DNA from: Hydractinia symbiolongicarpus
Taxonomy: Eukaryota > Cnidaria > Hydrozoa > Anthoathecata > Hydractiniidae
DNA: 64,000 bases
Assembly (NCBI RefSeq): GCF_029227915.1
Contig: NC_079889.1
Coordinates: forward strand, 2,974,001-3,038,000
Direction: 5' to 3'
Shown: piece after piece, positions 34,801 to 46,370 of the stretch
Numbering within the stretch: position 1 is the first letter of the stretch
Layout: each line of letters opens with the position of its first letter
Made by a program: the position numbers and the translations under genes
The notes under the pieces: model-generated
Database searches by the model: none
Told to the model about the DNA's origin: nothing
The model's input: the letters and a program-made list of their open reading frames with translations, nothing else

Positions 34801-37800
34801 TTAATTTTTTTAGACAATCTTGAGGTTGATTTTACTACGGACAGTCCATCCATATGTGAGGTAACTTGATAGCAGCTTAGTGTATGATATTCCGAAATTC
34901 CATACAATACTTTGTTATGCAAACGAGGAAAGTGTAAATGGATACGTAAAAATCAAAAGGTTTTTATCTTAATTGATCATAAGTATTTAAAGAAGATTTA
35001 TGGTAAATAACACGTTATGCTATAAAATTACCCTACTAAAATAAATTGTTTAATGCCGATTCTTTCAGATTTCTGTGAAAAATGATTCCGGATTAAATGT
35101 TGAAGACGATATGGAAATCATTGATACAGACGAGGAAGGAAAAGTGGAGAACAGTATTGCTATAGAGGTAATGTTCCGTGGTCCTATAAGGAGAATGTTC
35201 GGTTTGCATAACTACAATCTTTGACGTTATCATTTTTTTACGCATAGTGTCATTTCTCTTTCTTAATCCCTGACTTTTTTTACGCAATCTTTAAAATCCA
35301 AAGTTAAAGTTAGGTTCCTTCTAATTATAGGGTTTATTGGTATTTTATGTCGAAAGTATTAATCATATTTTTAAGTATGTACCTCTTTAGCCTTCTAAAA
35401 TACCCGATGTTGTGTAACTATTAGTTTGTTCTAGTTATAAAAAGCGACTCTATTTTATATATTATAATAAGGCCTAGAATTTACATCAAACGAACTAAAG
35501 GCGGCGTTTCATTTGACATTGGAAGGATATGACATGCCGTAGCAATCGAATCAAATAAGAATTGAACATAATGTATGTACATAATGTTGCGATTGACATC
35601 TTTCCTATAGCCTGATTTGTATCTTTATTAGAAGAAAGAAACATCTGTAAAGAAAAGCGCCAACGAGGTAGTGTTTATTTTTTGTTTATTTTAAAAGATC
35701 TTGACAAGATAATCCATAACTTCACTGGATGCTAAAAATGTATTCTTATGTTTTGCACTTGATATATTAACTTTTATAACCTTTTGCTTTTTTTACTAGA
35801 AAGTGGGAAAATCTGAGGAAAAAGAAGCCAAACAGGTAATTTTATTTTTTGTGTGTTTCGTTGACGCCGTTAAGTCACTGCATTTAAAAGTTGAATCCAG
35901 ACTCTTTGCTGAAACAAGAATAACTGATGCTCAAGAGCTTCTTTTTGTAATATTGGCTTCTTTCCTAAATTGCTTATTTGAACCCCTTTGTCTCCGACAA
36001 ATCTGATAAATCTGATGCTAAACATTTTGTAAGAATAAACGGTTAAGTAGCTTAGGCGTGATGTTTATTCGTAGATAAACTCAAGACCATTGAGACCCTG
36101 TTTTGTTTGCGATAAAAAGATCAAGCATTCGAAATTAAATAGACACATCACTTTATGTCATAAGCATCATCCAGATGTAAAGGATGCTTTGAACATGCCT
36201 CGAAAAGAAAGACTGAGAGCCTTCGCTAACTTTCGAAAAATTGGCATATATAATCATAATGTTAAAGAAATTGAGGAGGGCGGTAGAAATTTGTTGCGTG
36301 AAAAGCAAAACGATTCAGATGACCCACTTGTTATGTGCACCACCTGCAAAGGATTTTATGCCAAAACCTTTAAAGCTAGGCACAAGGCAGACTGCTCAAA
36401 GAACTCCTGTCAATTTCCTGTTACAATTGCTCTGGATTGTACTAGTGATGAGTCATGGAAGCTATCGGATGATCAATTTAAGCAGAGAATTTTGAACATC
36501 ATCAGAGACGATGCCGTTGGTACTCTTGCCAAATCGGATCCCGTTATTTTGATGGTTGGTCATCGCCTCTATGGCAAAATAAAAAGAAGACTAAACAAAA
36601 AGATGGAAGTTGAACGGTCTGTTCGAAGCGACATGCGTCGTCTGGCACATGTTTATTCCAGATTTAAAGATAGGGTGTTGGAAGTACCAAGAGATTGTTG
36701 TAATGACAAAAACAATGCTGGTGACATGTTTCTGAGGGAAAATTTTGAGGTGCTGAAATATTCTATTGAATCCTACACTCATTCTGATTTGGAAGTTCAA
36801 AAGTCAGGACTTAAGGCAGCCTTGTACTACGTGTTGAAAGACGCCGCCGAAAAACTAATTGGTTATTACCTTGGTAAAAATAATGATGTTGATGCAGAAA
36901 AAATTAAAAACTTTTTGGTATTGCTGAAATTACGCAAAGATGAAATATTCGCTGACGCAACGTATGATTTAAACATGAGAAGGAATGTAAAAACTAAAAA
37001 ACCTGCACAACTTCCAAACGAAGGCGATGTCCAACTAATTCGAGATTATGTGATTGAAAGGATACGCCACTTATCATCAGATCCATTTATCATCATGGAC
37101 AGACATACGTTTGTTGAACTACGTGATTGTGCTTGCACTCGTCTTGTGCTGTATAATGGCCGAAGAGGTGGAGAACCATCGCGTCTAACCGTTACGCAGT
37201 GGATTGAAGCTGAAAAGGATGAATGGTTAGACAAACAGCGGATACAGGATATTGCAAAAGAAACTAACTTAAGCAGTGGGACAAAGATCACATTTCAATC
37301 GGGAAAAGGAGTCAACCATTTAGTTCCTGTTTTTATTCCTAAAGATACTGTTGCTGCAATGAAGTTGTTGGCTAACGAGCAAGTAAGGAAAGATGCTGGT
37401 GTCCTTGAAGAAAACTCATACATATTTCCAGGACCCAAGGTTCTGATAATCATTGCTCTGGATGGCATAGCTTAGATAATGTTTGTGCAAAACTTCCAAT
37501 TGCCAACAGAGAAAGAATTAGTGGTACAAGTAACCGACATCGCCTTAGTACCTTAATTGCTGGTTTAGGTCTATCAGAGTCCGATATGAGTTTGGCCTAT
37601 GATCATTTTGGGCACAGTGAGAGAATTAACAAAACGATATACCAAGCACCAGCTGCTCATCGACAACTATTGTCAACTGGGAAACATCTATCTGTCCTTG
37701 ATAATGGTGAGCTGTTTTTCTGTAGTCTATTCTTGTGTATCAATTTTTTAAAAGTGAAACAAACGCATATCTTCTTATAGCGCAAAGTATAAAGAATGAC

Positions 37801-40139
37801 AATAACTTCGAGAAAAAGGGTCCTAACTTAGTTGAAGAAAATGAAAAAAAATTTAGAGGTAAAACTTAGAATTATGGCTGTTCATATTGGCATACTTCTT
37901 TTCCTTGTGAGCAGTCAAACAAGAAATTTAATTTTGAAATTCTTCCAAAGTAAGTTCTTTTGACTCTTCATTCTATTCAGGTCTAACTTGTTCGTAATTA
38001 CCTACATACAGGCTTGAATTACGTTGTAAATGTATTTTGTAGATGAAAATGCTGAAAAAGACACAAGTAAAGCGAACACTGTAAAATTACCGAATAAAAA
38101 GAAAATGAAGAAAAGTGTACAAGTGGGAGAAAAAAGACAAACTCATCGAAACGATACATTTAAAAAAGAGAAAACTTGCGGTTAGTTCATTGCGTAACAA
38201 TAAGATTTTATTCACAAAATATTATGTATTATTGGAAACATTTTCGTTTTTGAATCATTAGAGCCTTACGTTGCAAATAAAATGTTTGTTTTCAGAACAG
38301 GGCTTCGAATAAAAGCCCCTATGTAAACAAAATTTACGTGAAAAACCAACCTATTCGACTTAGATGGTCAATAGCGAAAACACGATCTCAGATTTATAGT
38401 GACGTCATAAAACATCACACATAATATTTGTTACTAGGGAAGGACAGTATAAATAGTCAATTTTTTTAGTATTTCTGTTGTGTAAGTTAACTTTGTTACA
38501 ATACCTGATTGCAAAATGACTGAAAGCCGTTTTCCTTTTAGCACCCACGAGAAAGTATGCACTTAGAAAAGAAAAGAACGTTTCTCAAAGTATGTCTTGA
38601 TTTCCATGATTTTGTGTTTTCAAAATGATATCCTGTGTTGTTTGTTTTTTGTCAGCATTTAACTTCTTTATAAACAAGTTACTGGTTGTTTGCAAAGTGA
38701 TGCTTTATATTCTGATTTTCCCTAATTTTTTCCTGATTTTTCAATAAAGTTACAATGTTTTTAACGGTTTAGAAACATCTGAAGAATCCAAACATTTTAC
38801 AAATGTGAACGATGATGAACCTTCTGAATGGTCTGAATCAAGTGAAGATAGCGAACTCGAGAATTCTGTAAAATGCACTGGTGAGGTTTTGTTAATCAAC
38901 AATACTGTATAACTCCTTACTAAGAAAAATCAAAAAGTACCATATTTTTTAATTTCTTGGTCTGTCTATATATAGTATATGAAATTGCAAAAATTAGTTG
39001 ATTGTACTTACCGGTGATAAACAACAGCTAAAAAGAATAATATCTTAAAAATTGCTGCGTAATTGCCGAAAATGAAAATATTGCTAAAGTGGAATATTTT
39101 GCGTCAAATAAATGAAATTATTGTACTTGAACACGAAAGTTTATTTGATACAACTCGCAGACAGCTTAGATCCGAAATCATCGTATCCGTTTTCACAATA
39201 TTTATTTCCATATTCTTGAAATTGGAGTCCGAAAATATACAGAAACTAATAAAAAGAAATAGATTATCTTAATCCCTATAATACTTAATAATTATTAATT
39301 CGCTATTCGTCGTTAGCCCGTGGAAAATCCACGGGTTCGCCCGTCCTTTTTATACCGCATTGCGTGCTTCTCGCTATTGCGCAGCTAAGCTACCATTTTG
39401 CGTGACAGACAGACAGACAGACGTAAACGGGTATTATAATATAGATAATTAACCTTTTTAAAATATGGAAAAAAATTCATTAAAGAAATACTGAAATAAA
39501 GAAATGAAAATGATAATAAAGATGGCGGAATTAATGTTTGCGAATTTGTTTTCACAAACCAAAATTCCACAAATTACCAGACAAGGGCGGACATCCGCAA
39601 AGTTGAGATTCCAACAATCTGATTAAAGATTTTCAATTGCAACTAAATGAGACTATTCGTAACTTTTTTATTTCGCATATTTCATACAATTTTTGAAAGC
39701 ATCCATCCGCAAAAATTGCTTCCGCGACAATTTCTTCTCTTCTATTGGAGGACGAAATAAGAATGAAATCATTGAAATTTGTATGCCCTTTTCGTGTATA
39801 AATTAATCTTGTAATGTTTTCTTTTACAGGTCAACAAGAAAGAAAATACATTCAATGGTCGTCAGAGCAAGAGGATAAACTATACAAAAAATTTGCAAGA
39901 CATATAAAAAATAAAAAAAATGGATGGCCTTGTATGTATGACATGTATGTTTTGCACTAATTATGAAAACATGTTTTTGAATATCTAATATTTGTGTATG
40001 TGTAGGCTCTGATGATCTGAAAAAATTCGCCAACGAGGAAGGAATTACTGTTGGAACTGTTCGAAATAAAATTAACAATGAAAGAGGAAAAATAGCACGA
40101 CAAGCGGAAGCGAAAAAAAAGAAAATGAACATTGTTTAA
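25813..40139 (+). CDS. SET methyltransferase - zinc finger - tyrosine recombinase fusion gene (23 exons)
   Basis: Exons: 25813-25845, 31436-31553, 31610-31790, 32124-32316, 32510-32563, 32690-32758, 32845-32922, 33332-33396, 33503-33527, 33729-33797, 33969-34019, 34404-34434, 34814-34860, 35069-35167, 35632-35667, 35800-35835, 36075-37706, 37781-37858, 38043-38180, 38542-38589, 38773-38880, 39830-39931, 40006-40139. All GT-AG, and phases agree throughout. About 1140 residues: SET domain ~50-175, acidic linkers (SDSEDE, VEDSEEAED, a SUMO-interaction-like MEIIDTDEE), two CxxC/H-type zinc motifs ~402-490, tyrosine recombinase ~600-920, basic linkers, Myb/SANT-like tail to the TAA. The first exon is the least certain; its donor ACT|GTAAGT fits exon 2 in phase. 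Two lesions: TAG at 31612-31614 and a one-base loss near 37428. The role is inferred: element mobilisation with histone or protein methylation. The SET part resembles KMT5A. Confidence 0.75.
26142..26382. mobile_element. MITE (hAT-like) nested in intron 1 of the fusion gene
   Basis: 15-bp perfect inverted ends, GAGGGTGCCGATAAG at 26142-26156 and its complement at 26367-26381. Flanking TTTTATTCTAC is duplicated at 26131-26141 and 26383-26393 (8 bp, TATTCTAC, if the T run is discounted). The interior is GC-richer, with CCCGAAAAA-type phrases. No complete coding gene. Confidence 0.7.
26450..26471. repeat. short (TA)n tract in intron 1
   Basis: About 11 TA units; not adjacent to any element end that I can see. 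Confidence 0.8.
26940..31390 (-). repeat. intronic minisatellite of terminus-like units, ~114 bp, ~30 copies
   Basis: The main block is 27840-31390; decayed copies lie at 26940-27255, left of a nested RT fragment. Each unit holds two TGTCCACTTT boxes about 36 bp apart, GAGTTTTAAAATTTATG between them, then GGATGATAATTTCGAC. In reverse this reads ATC-CCTAAAGTGGACA-AACTCAAAGTGGACATAT, the same layout as both ends of the element, in the right-end orientation. Several units carry a shared variant (AGCATGATAATTTCGAGAT), so blocks of units have been copied. It lies wholly in the first intron. Short ORFs across it are artefacts. Confidence 0.9.
27298..27605 (-). pseudogene. non-LTR reverse transcriptase fragment nested in the minisatellite
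   Basis: On the minus strand one frame gives VNGHHSHTTKVISGVPQGS and ALGPLIFLIFL. After a frameshift or small deletion another frame gives SLSSFADDTRLTMKV, the FADD catalytic motif. Only the palm of the RT is present. It interrupts the repeat array, so it inserted after the array formed. Confidence 0.75.
31436..32316 (+). other. SET-domain module of the fusion gene
   Basis: Three exons give a KMT5A-like SET domain. The pre-SET helix ends KKWINDHI. The cofactor-binding region is GKHIFVGYGVFTT. The core has CVDATNETRLGKYVNHSSH, with the NHS motif, and the domain ends LGTELRYNYG with the catalytic-type Tyr. All hallmark residues survive. A TAG stop separates NDHIE from MCGKH at 31612-31614, so translation would stop at about residue 52 unless the stop is read through or initiation occurs at the next ATG (31615). 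Confidence 0.8.
36075..37706 (+). other. zinc-finger and tyrosine-recombinase module of the fusion gene
   Basis: One 1.6-kb exon. Near its start are CFVCDKKIKHSKLNRHITLCH and CTTCKGFYAKTFKARHKADC, both zinc-finger-like. The recombinase shows box I Arg in LVLYNGRRGGEPSRL (about 37140-37185). The C-terminal box reads SNRHRLST (about 37520), then HFGHSERINKTIYQAP with the box His and the candidate nucleophile Tyr (about 37600-37650). The frame breaks at about 37428, between YIF and TQGSDNHCSGW. Exon phase is restored only if one base has been lost there. Related domains occur in Crypton elements and in fungal Starship captains; which branch this belongs to cannot be told by eye. Confidence 0.75.
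39303..39445 (-). mobile_element. short Helitron-like element in an intron of the fusion gene
   Basis: On the minus strand it starts TCTATATTATAATACCCG. It ends with the hairpin CCCGTGGATTTTCCACGGG, then CTAACGA and a mutated CTAG (here ATAG). It contains (CTGT)n and GCTAAGCTACCATTTTGCG-type internal blocks, in complement. It is inserted between exons 38773-38880 and 39830-39931. Confidence 0.65.
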
Positions 40140-40561
40140 TTGTGATAGAGCTTTGGTTTCTTTTATTTTTATTATTTTTACGTTACCATAAAAGTACATG
40201 TTTATAATTATTTATTATGTTTACAAAAGTACATTTATAAAAACATGTACACTATACATGTTTTTATAAATAATGTGACAGCTTTTATCATCATCAAATT
40301 TTCTTGAGTATACTCTAAAAAATTCAAGTCTAAACAACACATCACTCCGTCACCCCTTAGACGGGGAGAAAGGCAAGAAAAAGTGTTAAAGTCACGAGGA
40401 TAATTTCTATACAGGTTTCAATCATGTTTTAACAATCAAAATGTATGATCAACGATAATTTAATTCAACTCTCCCCCCTCTCCCATGAAAAATATTTTGA
40501 ACTGTGTGGTTTTCATAACTGTATGTGATAAGAAAACTGGCTCTCATAAGTGAAGTATATC

Positions 40562-40931
40562 TTTTAAGGGGATTAATTTTCGCGGGTATTAAGTTTCGCG
40601 GTTTTTTCGGAGTTTTTCCAAAAACGCGAAAATACGTCGCCGCGAAAAGTTTAAATATCCCTGATCTGGGAAATTTCCAAATCGGCCTGATACAAAAGAC
40701 AATGATGTATAACTTTCTCTGGGACATTTTCCTTTCTCTTCTGTATGTTGTTTCGAAATAACTCACCGGAATAGTTGTTTTTCCAAATTTGCATAATTCG
40801 CAAAAATAAGTTACCGCGAAATTTTCTTCAACACTAAATTTGTGAAAATAAATTCCCTTTTTTCCCGCCAAATTCTAGTAAAAAAAAATTCTGCGAAAAT
40901 AAGTCCCCGCGAAAATTAATTCCCTGAAGGT
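40562..40931. mobile_element. MITE with ~23-bp inverted ends, inside the giant element
   Basis: The left end has AAGGGGATTAATTTTCGCGGG. The right end in reverse has CAGGGAATTAATTTTCGCGGG. The interior carries more TTTCGCGG and CCGCGAAA blocks in both orientations, so the unit can fold extensively. It lies downstream of the fusion gene's stop codon. No ORF of its own. Confidence 0.65.
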
Positions 40932-40939
40932 ATCTTGTT

Positions 40940-42315
40940 TACACAGTTATTTCTCGTTTATTCGTGATATAGTTCGTACAAGGTGATACATTTAGGAAGG
41001 TTTAAGGCGTTAAACAGATTATCATTTAGCGTACGTTTCTTGATTTCTCAGTCCTTCCTTACGCAGCCCCATTATATAACTAGTGTCAAATGAGAAAAAG
41101 GAAAAGGAAGTTAATTTCTGTGGAATTAGTAAGATATAACTGCTTGGTTATCCAGGTTCGTTTATTTAAATTCGAAGAAGCAGCAAATGATTAATCGTTT
41201 TTTGTTTTTTTGTTTGCATATAAAAATGTATGAAAATACTGAATTTTATGTGTTTACCCTTTTTTTTCATTTTTACCCTTGTTCTGTTGTTTTTAATAAC
41301 GCATATTATAGATTTAGGTGTTCTTCTTTCTTTTTTGATTTTTGTTATGTTCAAAGGAGTCTATTACTACGCATGTCATGTGTTTGGAAGTTTCAGGAAT
41401 ACACTTTTATTTTGACACTCTTAGTTTTGTATCTTTTTAAACAAACCCAGCAGCCTTAAAAACCTCAAAATCTTAAAAAAATTTAAGGAAAATTTATAAC
41501 CCGTAGTTACTACATCATAGCAAAAACAGTATAAGTTGTGTTCGTTTGCAAACTACAAAATGTCTTGAAAGGGTTTTTTTTACTGATTGTATGCTGGGAA
41601 ATCATGGCCTTTCCACTCAGTGACTCAGGGCAAAGAATATAGAATTCAATGAAAAGTCAGGGAAAAATTTGGTTTAAAAGCTGTATGTGAACCCTGTAAA
41701 AAACGTATCGGATCGAATACATGCAAAAGCAACAGTTTTAATGCCCTTAATGTTGCTTAAGATCCTCTTTACAAAGCGCAATTGTTGCATTCGTTGTTTG
41801 TTGGTTTTGTACCCACATAAACCACTTCCACGCATTTTGCTGCTTCATTAAGCTAGTTCTTAAATTGTAACCAAACTTTTGGTACAAATTCACATACTCT
41901 TAAATACATGTTAAGGATGCTATAATTTGTGTTTTTTCCTTTATATTTTTTCTCCGAACTGGACAGCTGCTAACGTGTGCTTCTTTTTTGTTTTCATACA
42001 GATTATAAAAAATATCACTTACAACAATGAGACAAATGTCTTTAAAAAGACAATATTGCAGTTCAATATTAATAATTATCAGATGATCGGGTTTAACGCT
42101 CATGTATATAAAATATATATCTGTCTACATTTAGTCGATCTAATGTAAAAATTTTCTTAAAGTAGACACAAATCATATGGAATCGTTATGTAGACACAAA
42201 AATTTCAAATTTTTTTTAAGAGGCAAAAAGGCATACAGGGCGCATACGCAGACAAAAAGAATACTCCTTATACAAAAATAAAGGTTATAGGGGGTAAGGG
42301 TTTGCGAAAAAACAT
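40940..42315. other. right-hand non-coding part of the giant element
   Basis: No gene recognised between the MITE and the right terminus. Degenerate box-like GTAGACA sequences lie at about 42160 and 42190, in the left-end orientation. Confidence 0.4.
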
Positions 42316-42656
<341 letters not shown>

Positions 42657-42668
42657 TTAATAAACATT

Positions 42669-43581
42669 TTACGGAATTATATCAAGTTTATCAGAAAATA
42701 AAAGTTTTTTAACAGATTTTGAAAGTTTGCCAAGGTACGCTCTTAGTGGTTTTAGTTTCTCAAAATCAACATGTGTGCCAACTACTTTTATTCCAAAGCT
42801 CTGTAGCTCTTTGACATCGTTATGTTCCCATTGAAGAAGATTTTCATTATTTAAAATTGAATTTGTGACATCTTTAAGGGCTTGCATAAGGATGTAATGT
42901 CGTTTTATCATAAAGAAATTACTGTTCACAGTCTCTGGGTGATAGGATTGTAAGATACAGAATTCTGCATCAGTACACTGCATTTGCAACTGGCACTGCA
43001 CAAAGTATTGTGAAAAGCCATTAAGTGATTCCAGTGGTCCATCATTTTTTTGTCCTCTTGTCTTGACTTCTAATAAAATTCCTGCAGGGCCAAGTGCATC
43101 AGGGCTTGCACCATAATGGTTGTCAGTTAGATCTGTAAAAAATCCACATTTTTGTGCAGTTGCTTTTGACTTTAACTGAAAATTTTTGATAGCATCATTC
43201 TCAAATTTTTGACCACGGGCTATATTTGGTATGAAAGATATATCTTTTTCAGGTTTACCCAATTTCACAACATCCCACATTTCTTGAAACTTTTTTCGCC
43301 CATAAATACCAAGAAGGGCTGGTAGTCTACTACCAGTAATTTTCATATATCTAGCAGATTGCCACTCAGTGGAATATCTGTGGGATCTAAGCTACAACTA
43401 AACTTGTAATTTTTATTTGCTTTGTCTTCTAGACGTTTTACTAAACGAGGATATCGCATAAACTTTCTAATTTTTATCTGCAGTTCTTGAACATTTCCTG
43501 TGTGGCACACTGACCTATATTTTTTAGCCATTCTGAACATTCTTTAAAGCTATAATTGCTAACATCCTTTGTATTGTCCAT
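42669..43581 (-). pseudogene. SAP - YqaJ-type exonuclease gene with two frameshifts
   Basis: The minus-strand reading starts MDNTKDVSNYSFKECSEWLK, a SAP-like DNA-binding motif that continues in a second frame as GNVQELQIKIRKFMRYPRL (shift near 43500). A second shift near 43375 leads into STEWQSARYMKITGSRLPALLG and the exonuclease fold. The nuclease residues are GASPDALGP and ILLEVKTRG (PD...ExK). The Gln-rich helix is QYFVQCQLQMQC. YqaJ/lambda-exonuclease-type proteins degrade one strand of duplex DNA and aid strand-annealing recombination. The ORF is intron-less, about 300 residues. It stops 18 bases before the (TA)n tract. The frameshifts suggest a pseudogene; sequencing indels are the alternative. 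Confidence 0.8.
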
Positions 43582-45779
43582 GTTTATAAACTTTAATAAT
43601 CGATATCATAAATAAACTATATACTTTTGCAATATACAACGTTTTTCTTCGATTTATTATTATTTATCTATAGCCAAGTACATCAAAACAATCGCCGCCA
43701 TTATGATTTTTTTGCCTACAAGTGAATTCAGACGAACTTGACCGCGCCGTATGAATTTGGCTAATACATTACTGCAAACTTTCTTGAATTATTATTTTAT
43801 CATATGGTGGGAAAAAATTATTTTAACGGTAAAATCAATTCAAAACAAAACCAAACAATTTTTTTTATTTTGTTGCGTAACCTTAAACAATTTGAATTTG
43901 TGCTCATTTTTCGGGCCGAATCAATGATCCGGTTCAATAGAAATACGAACAGTGCCGGCACAGCCCTGTCTTCATATGCCGAATACATGAGAAACAAGAA
44001 TTTTTTGACGAAAAAACTTTCGGATTATTTTCTATCCGGAAATTTTCAGTCTAACTACAATTTGTATGTGCCGAAAGTTTTTTTGTCTCAAAGTTCTGTT
44101 TTTTTTTTTTAAAAAGGAACCAGTGCATAGCAATTATAAAAACTGTAGTTGTTAATCTTATGTTAAATGTGATGTCATATTTAGCTGAAGCTCTATCTAA
44201 AAAATTGGATCTTGAAGACCCTTTTTTAAATCTTGATTGAATACGTGCACACTTTTTAACTCTTTAGCCTTCTTTTTCTGTCATTTTCTGTAATCATTAC
44301 TTTTGAAATTTGGTTGAAATTTGTTCAAAAGACTTCCCCATACGTTTTTTGACCTTATTAATCTTGTCCAAAGATTTTTCCGCTGAAAAAAAATTGTGTT
44401 CGAAACCTTTTCCGCCGAAAACTTTAGTTCTTAATGTAGCCCTTTGTAAATATACATGTCATTTAAGTCATAATAGAAAATGTACAAATTAGCAAAAGAC
44501 CAAGCTATACACCCGAGACGTATCACTTTTGAAAGCGGCTCAACCTAGAAGCTATCCCCGATAAGTAAAATGATTCGGCACAAAACTTATTCGATACAAT
44601 GGAAACATAGTGTGTTTGCTAAATAAACTGGTTTTATCTTTGTTGTCGCGGGATGGTAAATGTCAACTTGTGAAACGTGTGTTTTATCTTGGCAACAGTG
44701 TCGTTTAGAGTCGCTGAGTGGTTTAGATAAAACCTTTGTTCCTTATATCTCTTAGCCTAGTTAACTTAGCTTTTTTCAAGGAAATCAAATTCAATATCAG
44801 AGCAAATCCTTAAAATTCAAATCCACGTCATTAGCACAAAGTCGTTATAGACACGTCTAACTCTCTTAAATAAATTCAAGAATTACATTTATTTGTTCAG
44901 GTAAGTGAAGCCATTCGCGTTAAAAGTAAAGGATTTTTTTTATATTGACCTTGTTGATAAAGTTAATAGCGGCGAAAAGGACCTGGAACAGGCTGATCAC
45001 ATGATTGCTTATAATATATGATAATTATACCCCAAAAAATTTATGATGTTTTTGCCTTGGAAAAAGTTATTTCTAGCCTGCGCAGGAGTTTCATATAAAC
45101 AAGAATACAACAAATATAGCGGTCGATTTATTTTGTGGAGGGGATAATAAAAAGACCAGCTAATTTTAAAACTGGTAGGGATAGAGTTTTTATTCTCGAG
45201 TCTCAGTTTAGATCATTTTAAAAGAGAAAAGAAAAAACTTTTGGAGAAAATAGTCTAGCTACACATTTGTTAAATTTTAAATTTTAAAAGAATTTGACAG
45301 TAATAGTCAACTGTAGTGAACCATTTTTACACTGCAGTTGATTTGTGTAGTCAGTTTACTTAGATTATAAATTTTGATGCTGAATTCAAATGTTTATTCT
45401 GGTTGAAAATGATCAGAAAATGTCAAGCATGTTAACCCAGATCAGAGAACAATCCATAATTTAGCACTACAACTTGTCATTCTTAGTTTCGATTTTAAGA
45501 AAATAATTTTTTAGAATGTTGTGTATATTAGAAATAGTGGAACCTCTAATAGCGGGAACTTAGTGGCTGTTGCATTAGAGGTGACCGATGCATGGAGGTT
45601 TTATATGAGTATCCTTTTTTTATCAAAAACTCTGGTCGGGAGAGGTGGGAGAGGCTCAAAGAATGATTCATGATCAAAATAAACACAAGTAAATGCATGT
45701 ATCTTATCAGTACAATCTACAATCGTGTTCAACTGTTTACTAAAATAATCTGTTACTTTTTTTGTGAAATATTTTTTAG
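43582..45779. other. non-coding region, no gene recognised
   Basis: The only structure seen is the dispersed repeat at about 44340-44460 shared in inverted orientation with about 10250-10350, plus similar CGGAAATTTTCAG phrases at about 44035. Confidence 0.4.
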
Positions 45780-46370
45780 CCTAAATGCTTTAAGTCGTAG
45801 TGTGACAAGATTTAAAGCACTTACTAAGTCAGCATCACCTAATGTTTCACAAAAGTTGTTCAAATCATCGACAATAGATAAGGCTGCCTGACTTGACTTT
45901 ATTTTTAACTCTGGTCGTTCAATATCAAAATCATCCTCAACTTCTCGTGGTGTTTCAATCTCGTTATCACCTGCGATCGCGCACAGTTTGCTGCTTCTCT
46001 CAGATTCTCCTTCCAGTTCGTATATCGACTGTACCTACTGATGTCACTGCATCTTCGTCTTGATTTAAGTAGGAGTCGACTGTTGAATCAGGAGATACTT
46101 CCGAGATTAAACTTTGCAATTCTGCGAATTCAGCAGAAACGTCATCATCTGTGAATAACTCAAAGGAAGCTTCAGTGAAGCCACACTTGATGATCGTTTC
46201 TTTTTAACCTTTCCCCATGCGTTCATTACCCACCCAATAGACTTTAAAAGGTCGACACTGCCTATCACATCAGATGCTTTACATCCCGGTTGTTTGCGGT
46301 AAAATACTTTGAAATTCTTTATTATTATGCCGATTCTCTTTAACGAAGCAAATTGTTTATACTTCAACTC
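45780..46370 (-). pseudogene. Tigger/pogo-type transposase C-terminal remnant
   Basis: The minus-strand frame reads KVFYRKQPGCKASDV, then SIGWVMNAWGKVK. After the loss of one A it continues ETIIKCGFTEASFELF, then an acidic tail with LQSLISEV and DSTVDSYLNQDEDA. A further frame change near 46015 leads to an acidic segment ending SALNLVTLRLKA. The W..AW..V...TI..C pattern is the end of the DDE_1 transposase domain of Tigger/pogo elements. The catalytic part is missing; the sequence is cut at about 46330, where the HIRAN ORF begins on the other strand. Confidence 0.65.

Noticed and set aside
36591-36800. Small minus-strand ORFs within the recombinase exon
   Set aside because: Shadows of the large plus-strand exon with recognisable domains.
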